From Candidatus Aenigmatarchaeota archaeon (GTDB lineage Archaea > Aenigmatarchaeota > Aenigmatarchaeia > DAOWOJ01): a DNA stretch of 10,782 nucleotides. The notes beneath the pieces are model-generated. The model worked only from the letters and a program-made list of their open reading frames with translations. It was not told the origin of the DNA and ran no database searches. Shown piece by piece: positions 5,684 to 10,782 of the stretch. The stretch covers positions 1 to 10,782 of the forward strand of contig DAOWOJ010000007.1 in assembly GCA_030642125.1 (NCBI GenBank), read 5' to 3'. Each line of letters begins with the position of its first letter. The stretch's first letter is position 1. The translations under genes were made by a program, and so were the position numbers.

Positions 5684-6670
5684 GTGATACATGTGGGATT
5701 TACTAAATATATTACAAGAAGAATATTAGAAGGAATTATATCATTGTTCGTAGTTATAACAATAATATTTTTTTTATTTAGAGTTATGCCTGGTGATCCA
5801 GTATCAATGATATTAGATCCAAAAATGACACCAGAAATGAAGGAAATGATCAGGAATTCTTATGGTCTAAATGAACCTATTTTTGTTCAGTATGGAATAT
5901 ATTTAAAAAATATTATAACGTTAAATATGGGGAATTCTTTTCATTATTCTAAACCAGTTTTTGAAATTATAATGGAAAAATTACCAAATACATTGTTATT
6001 ATTTACTTCAGCTTCTATTTTAGCATCTGTTCTTGGTATCTTTCTTGGAAGAATAATTGCTTGGAAAAGAAACTCTAATACAGAATATATATTGAGTGTA
6101 GTAGGTTTATTTTTTTATAATATGCCTCTTTTTTGGTTAGGATTGATTTTGATATATATATTTAGTTTTAGTCTAGGATTATTTCCAATTGGTGGGATGA
6201 TAGATTATCAGTTATGGAGCTTCAATCCAAGTATAATTGAAAAAATATTAGATATATTACATCATCTATTTTTACCTCTTATTACATTGACAGTATCTAG
6301 TTTTTGCGGGATGATGTTTCTTATGAGAACTAGTATGGTAGAAACTTTGAAAGAAGATTATGTGATAGCTGCAAAAGCAAGAGGATTACCAGATAAAGTA
6401 ATAAGAAATAAATATGCTGCAAGAAATGCTGAATTGCCTGTCATAACTGCGCTAATATTGGGTATATCTGGTTCGATAGGAGGCGGTGTTTTAACAGAGA
6501 CCGTATTTTCATGGCCTGGAATAGGTTATGAATTATTCAGATCAACAATGGAGAGAGATTATCCTTTAGCGCAAGGATGTTTTTTTATGTTATCTTTGAT
6601 AACAATAGTCTCAGTAATTGTTATAGATGTTGTATATTCATATTTAGATCCGAGGATATCATATGATTAA
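5684..6670 (+). CDS. dppB: Peptide ABC importer permease, DppB/OppB type
   Basis: The 328-residue inner-membrane permease shows the DppB/OppB pattern: a first helix after YITRRILEGIISLFVVITII, then FRVMPGDPV (32-40), a periplasm-facing loop, five further hydrophobic segments, and the cytoplasmic EAA loop at about 226-256. There YVIAAKARGLPD and ARNAELPVIT contact the ATPase subunits. The C-terminus LDPRISYD is typical. The length matches the family (about 310-340). The start is GTG at 5684, 2 nt after the binding-protein stop; another GTG at 5693 would also work and no strong SD distinguishes them. An ATG at 5691 is out of frame. The reading frame overlaps dppC by 8 nt. It pairs with DppC to form the transmembrane channel. 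Confidence 0.93.
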   Translation: MIHVGFTKYITRRILEGIISLFVVITIIFFLFRVMPGDPVSMILDPKMTPEMKEMIRNSYGLNEPIFVQYGIYLKNIITLNMGNSFHYSKPVFEIIMEKLPNTLLLFTSASILASVLGIFLGRIIAWKRNSNTEYILSVVGLFFYNMPLFWLGLILIYIFSFSLGLFPIGGMIDYQLWSFNPSIIEKILDILHHLFLPLITLTVSSFCGMMFLMRTSMVETLKEDYVIAAKARGLPDKVIRNKYAARNAELPVITALILGISGSIGGGVLTETVFSWPGIGYELFRSTMERDYPLAQGCFFMLSLITIVSVIVIDVVYSYLDPRISYD

Positions 6671-7586
6671 AGATTATATAAATGAAATTAAAGAAATATT
6701 CAATGAAAATTGGCCTAGATTTAGATCAAATAAAATAGGAATGATTGGATTAGTAATACTAATCATATTTCTTTTTTTTGCAATGTTTGGTCCAATATAC
6801 GTAAAAATAATGGGTCCTGAATATCTACCAGTTAATGGAATGGATTTGTCTCTTGAAATAAATCCTAATACAAATTCTTATGCGTGGCCACCATCACTAA
6901 AACATATAATGGGAACAGACGCAAAAGGTTCTGATATTTTTTCACAATTTTTAAATGGATCAAAGCTCGGATTCATAATTGGAATTTCTATTGCGATTGG
7001 AGCAACTGTATTAGGAACCACATTCGGACTGATTTCCGGATATTGGGGAGGGACATTGATAGATTCTTGTATAATGAGAATAGTTGATATCATGATATGC
7101 ATTCCATTTTTACCATTATTGATAATAATATCAGCTGTTTCAGGATCAATGAATCTGATAACATTTATAATAATAATGATAATGTTTTCGTGGACAGGGG
7201 TATGTAGAGTAGTGAGGTCTCAAACATTATCTCTAAGAACTAGATTATATATAGACTCTGCAAAGGCAACTGGTGCTTCAAATTGCAGAATTTTATTTAA
7301 ACATATAGCTCCGAATGTTATTCCATTAAGTTTCTATGAGATGACCATGATCGTTGGTGCAGCAATATTAACAGAGGCTGGTTTATCTTTTCTTGGTTTT
7401 GGAGATCCTACACAAATGAGTTGGGGTATGATGATAAATTATTGCAGAGCGCAATCTCATGTTTTCAAATCATTGTGGTGGATATTACCTTCTGGACTAG
7501 GAATAACTTTTTTATCCATGGCATTTTATTTAATAGGACGATCATTTGATGAAATTGTGAATCCAAGGTTGAGAAAAAGAAAATGA
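6663..7586 (+). CDS. dppC: Peptide ABC importer permease, DppC/OppC type
   Basis: The 307-residue second permease begins with the cytosolic segment usual for DppC (FNENWPRFRSNKIGMIGLVIL), followed by helix 1 and an extracytoplasmic loop. The family block HIMGTDAKGSDIFSQFLNGS (about 80-99) precedes the remaining helices. The EAA loop lies at about 195-222 (YIDSAKATGASNCRILFKHI). LSFLGFGDPTQMSWGMMI and the C-terminal FDEIVNPRLRKRK are also typical. GAGG at 6652-6655 lies 7 nt before the ATG, a good SD inside the end of dppB, so translation is probably coupled. The stop overlaps the dppD start as ATGA. Confidence 0.93.
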   Translation: MIKDYINEIKEIFNENWPRFRSNKIGMIGLVILIIFLFFAMFGPIYVKIMGPEYLPVNGMDLSLEINPNTNSYAWPPSLKHIMGTDAKGSDIFSQFLNGSKLGFIIGISIAIGATVLGTTFGLISGYWGGTLIDSCIMRIVDIMICIPFLPLLIIISAVSGSMNLITFIIIMIMFSWTGVCRVVRSQTLSLRTRLYIDSAKATGASNCRILFKHIAPNVIPLSFYEMTMIVGAAILTEAGLSFLGFGDPTQMSWGMMINYCRAQSHVFKSLWWILPSGLGITFLSMAFYLIGRSFDEIVNPRLRKRK

Positions 7587-8566
7587 ACGCACTAGAAATA
7601 AATAATTTGATAATGTATTATGAGCTTTTTGGTGGAAATAAACTAATGGCTATAAATAATATATCATTTTCTGTTGAAGAAAGTAAGACAACAGGAATAG
7701 TTGGCGAATCTGGATGTGGAAAGTCATCTATAGCGTCAACTATTTTGAAAATACTTCCTGATAATGCAAAAATAATAAATGGAAATATATATTTTAAATA
7801 TGGAGAAATAATTAAAAGATCAGGAAAAGTTGATCTTTTGACATTAGATAAAAAAACAATGCAAGATATCAGATGGAAAGGAATTTCTATGATATTTCAA
7901 GGAGCTATGAATGTTTTGAATCCTGTTTATAGGGTCGGGGATCAAATAATAGAAATAATGCGATATAAAGATAATATATCTAAAGAGGAAGCGAATGAAA
8001 AACTAGAAGATCTTTGTAGAATAGTGAATATTGATTCAAGTAGAATGAAAGATTATCCGCATCAATTTTCTGGTGGAATGAAACAAAAAGCAATAATAGC
8101 AATGGCGCTTTCAACAAATCCAAAATTGATTATAGCAGATGAACCAACAACAGCATTGGATCTAATAAGTCAATACAACATTTTAGAGCAAATAAAAAAA
8201 ATACAAAAAAAATTAAATATGTCTATGATATTCATTTCGCATAATTTGTTTACTGTATCTAATATAAGTGATCAAGTTGTTGTGATGTATGCTGGTAAAA
8301 TAATGGAATCGTGCGAAAAGAAAAAATTATTTGAAAATTCATTGCATCCATATTCTATAGCATTAATAAAATCTTGTTTGAGTATCAATGATAAAAAAAA
8401 TAAATTATATGGAATACCAGGAGAACCGCCAAATCTTGTATTTCCATCAAGTGGTTGTGCATTTTATCCTAGATGTCCTTATGCTAAAGAAATATGCAAG
8501 AAAATTGAACCAGAATATAAGGAAATAGAAAAAAAACATTTTGTTGCATGTTGGAGATATATATGA
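7583..8566 (+). CDS. dppD: Peptide ABC importer ATPase, DppD/OppD type
   Basis: The 327-residue ATPase subunit has Walker A GESGCGKSS (41-49), Q-loop Q106, signature FSGGMKQKA (162-170), Walker B LIIADEP (182-188) with the catalytic Glu, D-loop ALD, and switch His220. The residue after the switch His is Asn (ISHN) where Asp is usual. The signature reads MKQK rather than the common MRQR. The C-terminal extension (oligopeptide-transporter C-terminal domain) carries the cysteine set GCAFYPRCPYAKEIC...ACW. In a bacterial DppD this type of motif binds a [4Fe-4S] cluster, so a cluster is likely here. It is linked to dppC by a 4-nt ATGA overlap and to dppF in the same way, and should form the ATPase heterodimer with DppF. 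Confidence 0.93.
   Translation: MNALEINNLIMYYELFGGNKLMAINNISFSVEESKTTGIVGESGCGKSSIASTILKILPDNAKIINGNIYFKYGEIIKRSGKVDLLTLDKKTMQDIRWKGISMIFQGAMNVLNPVYRVGDQIIEIMRYKDNISKEEANEKLEDLCRIVNIDSSRMKDYPHQFSGGMKQKAIIAMALSTNPKLIIADEPTTALDLISQYNILEQIKKIQKKLNMSMIFISHNLFTVSNISDQVVVMYAGKIMESCEKKKLFENSLHPYSIALIKSCLSINDKKNKLYGIPGEPPNLVFPSSGCAFYPRCPYAKEICKKIEPEYKEIEKKHFVACWRYI
8553..8556 (+). promoter_or_regulatory. SD site deciding the dppF start
   Basis: GGAG lies 6 nt before the ATG at 8563, which itself overlaps the dppD stop as ATGA. It favours this start over the in-frame ATG at 8548, which would add MLEIY and place the SD inside the coding sequence. Confidence 0.6.
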
Positions 8567-9519
8567 AAGAATTATTACAAGTTGATAATATTAAAAAATC
8601 TTTTGAGATAAAAAAACGATTATTTAAATCTGCAATAGAAATATGCGTAATTGATGGAGTATCATTTAAAATTAGTAAAAAGCAAATATTTGGATTAATA
8701 GGAGAAAGTGGTTGCGGTAAAACGACGATAGGAAGACTTGTTACAAAACTCATTGAACCAAGTTCAGGAAAAATGTTTTTCAATAATAAAAATATTTCAG
8801 AAATGAATAAAAATGAGACAAAAGAATTCAGAAAAAAAATTGGGATGATATTTCAAGATCCATATGAATCTCTTAATCCAAGATTCACTATAATTAATTC
8901 TGTAAAAGAACCATTGGATATTGATGGACGAATGACAAAGCAAGAAAAATTTGATTGTGTTAAAAATATATTTAAAAAAATTGGTTTAGATACAACAGAA
9001 TATTTTTTAAACAAATATCCACATGAACTTTCTGGAGGGCAGAGACAAAGAATATCTATAGCTAGATCTTTAATTATGAAACCAAAATTGATTATAGCCG
9101 ATGAACCATGTTCTATGTTGGATGTGTCAATAAGATCTGATATAATGAATATAATACTAAAATTTAAACAAGAACTTGAAATGAGTGCAATATATATAAC
9201 TCATGATTTATCAGAAGCTAAATACATAACAGATTTTGTAGCTGTGATGTATCTTGGTAAAATAGTGGAGACAGGACAAACTCAAGATATAATTGATGAT
9301 CCTTATCATCCGTACACAAAAATGCTAATATCAGCTATTCCTGATATTATATCAAAATTTAAGATTAATATATCCGAAAAAATACCAGATCCAATGAATA
9401 TTCCGCATGGTTGTGCATTTCATCCTAGATGTCCTTATGCTAAAGAAATATGTAAAAGAATTGAACCAGAAAATGTAAATGTTGGAGAAGGCCATCTTGT
9501 AAAATGTCATTTATTTTAA
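8563..9519 (+). CDS. dppF: Peptide ABC importer ATPase, DppF/OppF type
   Basis: The 318-residue partner ATPase has all canonical motifs: Walker A GESGCGKTT (47-55), Q98 in MIFQDPYESLNPR, signature LSGGQRQRISIARS (156-169), Walker B LIIADEP (176-182) and switch His in ITHDLSEA (H214). The DPYHPYTKMLISAIP block identifies the C-terminal oligopeptide-transporter domain. That domain has its own cysteine set GCAFHPRCPYAKEIC...KCHLF, so both ATPases may carry an Fe-S or metal site. It is the last gene of the importer operon; a T-run follows 19 nt after the stop. Confidence 0.94.
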   Translation: MKELLQVDNIKKSFEIKKRLFKSAIEICVIDGVSFKISKKQIFGLIGESGCGKTTIGRLVTKLIEPSSGKMFFNNKNISEMNKNETKEFRKKIGMIFQDPYESLNPRFTIINSVKEPLDIDGRMTKQEKFDCVKNIFKKIGLDTTEYFLNKYPHELSGGQRQRISIARSLIMKPKLIIADEPCSMLDVSIRSDIMNIILKFKQELEMSAIYITHDLSEAKYITDFVAVMYLGKIVETGQTQDIIDDPYHPYTKMLISAIPDIISKFKINISEKIPDPMNIPHGCAFHPRCPYAKEICKRIEPENVNVGEGHLVKCHLF

Positions 9520-9538
9520 TATTTTCATAAATTATCTA

Positions 9539-9544
9539 TTTTTT
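9539..9544 (+). terminator. T-run after dppF, possible terminator
   Basis: Six T residues follow the dppF stop by 19 nt without a hairpin, as in archaeal U-tract termination. The same stretch continues into TTTTTTAAAATG and could instead be a TATA-like element for tricorn, so whether tricorn is co-transcribed with the importer stays open. Confidence 0.25.
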
Positions 9545-9563
9545 AAAATGTTATGATATCAAT

Positions 9564-9573
9564 CTTTAATAAA
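9564..9573 (+). promoter_or_regulatory. Candidate TATA box for tricorn
   Basis: CTTTAATAAA is centred about 20-26 nt upstream of the two possible tricorn ATGs (9588, 9594), compatible with a leaderless transcript. No SD precedes either ATG, which supports a leaderless start. The alternative is the upstream TTTTTTAAAATG. Confidence 0.25.
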
Positions 9574-9587
9574 ACATTATCAATTTA

Positions 9588-10782
9588 ATGTATATGAATT
9601 TAGAAAAGGGGTATTATAGATATCCAACGATATATAAAAACAAAATAGCATTTATATCAGAAGATGATTTATGGATTCTTGATTTAAATGAAAAAACTAC
9701 AAAAAGACTTACAGCAAACATAGGAGAGGTTAAACATCCATTTTTTTCTCCTGATGGCGAATGGATAGCTTTTACAGGATATGAAGAAGGAATGCCAGAA
9801 ATTCATATAATACGATCATCTGGTGGTCAATCAAAACAACTGACTTATCTTGGATGTAATAGTAATGTTGTTGGTTGGAATAATCAAAAAATCATATTTG
9901 TTAGCGATTACGAACAAGCGTTCGAACAATCTTTTTGGTTATATTCTATTGATAAAGAAGATAAAAAAATAGACAAATTTAATTTTGGACCAGCATATAG
10001 TGTTTCTTTTGGTGAAAATGGAATTGTTATTGGTAGAAATACGTATGATCTACCTAATTGGAAACGATATAGAGGAGGGAGACTTGGCGATATATGGATA
10101 GACGAATATGGAAAAAATGAATTCAAAAAACTGATAAATATAAATGGAAATTTAATAAATCCGATGTGGATACAAAATAGAATATATTTTATATCAGATC
10201 ATGAAAATATTGGAAATATATATTCGTGCACAACCAATGGACAAGATCTAAAAAAATGCACAAATCACAAAAAGTTTTATGTTAGAAATGCAACAACAGA
10301 CAATGATAGAATAGTTTATCGAAATGGATTAGATATTTTTGTGTTTGATACAAAAACAAATACAGAGTTCAAAGTTGAAATAAAACATCAAGGACAACGT
10401 ACTCAGTGCAATCGTAAATTTGTTAATGCTAACGAGTATTTAGAAGATTATGATATTTGCAATGATGGAAGTTCTATTGCAATAGTAAGTCGTGGAAAAT
10501 CATTTACAATGGGAAACTGGGAGAAATATGTTATTCAACAAGGATTTAAACATAGTGTTAGATATCGTTTAACACGATGGTTAAATGATGGAAAACGTGT
10601 TGTTCTTGTTAGCGACGAAAGTAATGAAGATCAAATTGAAATTCATTATGTTAATGGTATTGATAAACCAAAAAAATTTATGAATATGGATATTGGAAGA
10701 GTTTATGAAATTAAAGTTTCTCCAAAAACTGATGAAATAGTTATATCAAATCATAGAAATGAACTTTTTTTAATAGATCTAA
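9588..10782 (+). CDS. tri: Tricorn protease, N-terminal part (truncated by the window edge)
   Basis: An open frame of 398 codons runs off the right edge without a stop. It corresponds to roughly the first third of tricorn, a large hexameric cytosolic protease (about 1,070 residues in Thermoplasma) that cuts peptides released by the proteasome and hands them to aminopeptidases. Similarity is visible throughout: DDLWILDL (about 26-33), FFSPDGEWIAF, the tricorn hallmark RNTYDLPNWKRYRGG (150-164) followed by GDIWID, and an RIYFISDHENIGNIYS block. These are blades of the six-bladed propeller. The seven-bladed propeller begins near SIAIVSRGKSFTM. The PDZ and catalytic parts lie outside the window, so activity cannot be judged. 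There is no signal peptide, so it is cytosolic. ATG at 9588 or 9594 may be the start. It lies 68 nt after the peptide importer, which suggests joint peptide use. Confidence 0.93.
   Translation, partial: MYMNLEKGYYRYPTIYKNKIAFISEDDLWILDLNEKTTKRLTANIGEVKHPFFSPDGEWIAFTGYEEGMPEIHIIRSSGGQSKQLTYLGCNSNVVGWNNQKIIFVSDYEQAFEQSFWLYSIDKEDKKIDKFNFGPAYSVSFGENGIVIGRNTYDLPNWKRYRGGRLGDIWIDEYGKNEFKKLININGNLINPMWIQNRIYFISDHENIGNIYSCTTNGQDLKKCTNHKKFYVRNATTDNDRIVYRNGLDIFVFDTKTNTEFKVEIKHQGQRTQCNRKFVNANEYLEDYDICNDGSSIAIVSRGKSFTMGNWEKYVIQQGFKHSVRYRLTRWLNDGKRVVLVSDESNEDQIEIHYVNGIDKPKKFMNMDIGRVYEIKVSPKTDEIVISNHRNELFLIDL

Noticed and set aside
6878..7102. Minus-strand frame within dppC
   Set aside because: It is a shadow of the conserved permease sequence with no independent start signals.
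8484..8783. Minus-strand 99-codon frame across the dppD/dppF junction
   Set aside because: It is antisense to the Cys-rich end of dppD and the Walker A region of dppF, both strongly conserved; it has no supporting signal.
9908..10126. Minus-strand 72-codon frame within tricorn
   Set aside because: It is opposite the tricorn hallmark RNTYDLPNWK region and is a shadow frame.
1..10782. tRNA or rRNA genes, CRISPR arrays, insertion sequences, prophage or defence genes
   Set aside because: None of the intergenic gaps holds a cloverleaf, spaced direct repeats, or transposase/terminal-repeat signatures. All larger frames belong to recognisable housekeeping or transport families, apart from the small unrecognised genes listed.

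Overview
The window is very AT-rich (by eye well under one third G+C) and densely coded, with Arg mostly AGA and Ile mostly ATA under the standard code. Several signals point to an archaeon. The partial gene at the right end is a tricorn protease of the Thermoplasma type. The ThiI protein has the archaeal-style CXXC motif and no rhodanese domain. The SMC N-terminus reads GPNGSGKSNFGDA. Several genes are preceded by TTTAAATA- or TTTATAAT-like boxes at distances that fit archaeal TATA/TSS geometry. Some genes also have Shine-Dalgarno sites (GGAG/GAGG). The lineage cannot be fixed from the sequence alone: Thermoplasmata-related is plausible, but other low-GC archaea, or a bacterium carrying tricorn, are not excluded.

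Layout, left to right. (1) 1-134, minus strand: the N-terminus of an SMC ATPase, running off the left edge. (2) 236-998: a two-gene plus-strand unit, a 74-aa two-helix membrane protein followed after 1 nt by a YhaM-like HD hydrolase domain. (3) 1021-1518, minus strand: a COG2426/PF06695-type membrane protein, divergent from thiI (1544-2659) across only 25 bp. (4) 2663-2956: a compact unit with a TATA-like box, SD, a 59-aa unrecognised protein and a perfect 15-bp hairpin. (5) 3098-3643, minus strand: an unrecognised, highly charged protein made of two tandem ~85-residue repeats, each opening with RKKWCKxR. (6) 3786-9519: a complete five-gene dipeptide/oligopeptide ABC importer (binding protein, two permeases, two ATPases) with gaps of 2 nt or overlaps of 4-8 nt. 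(7) 9588 to the right edge: the first ~398 residues of tricorn protease.

Functionally the right half forms a peptide-utilisation block. The membrane-anchored binding protein captures peptides outside the cell and the DppBCDF complex imports them at the cost of ATP. Tricorn, known as a large cytosolic peptidase assembly working downstream of the proteasome, could then trim them towards di-/tripeptides. The left half is mostly housekeeping (chromosome structure, tRNA 4-thiouridine/thiamine sulfur transfer, a phosphohydrolase), interspersed with small unrecognised genes. No RNA genes, CRISPR arrays, insertion sequences or phage genes were seen.

The best candidates for something undescribed are the RKKWCK two-repeat protein and the neighbouring 59-aa gene with its own promoter-like box, SD and hairpin. 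Nothing in the window demonstrates a novel defence or mobile system.
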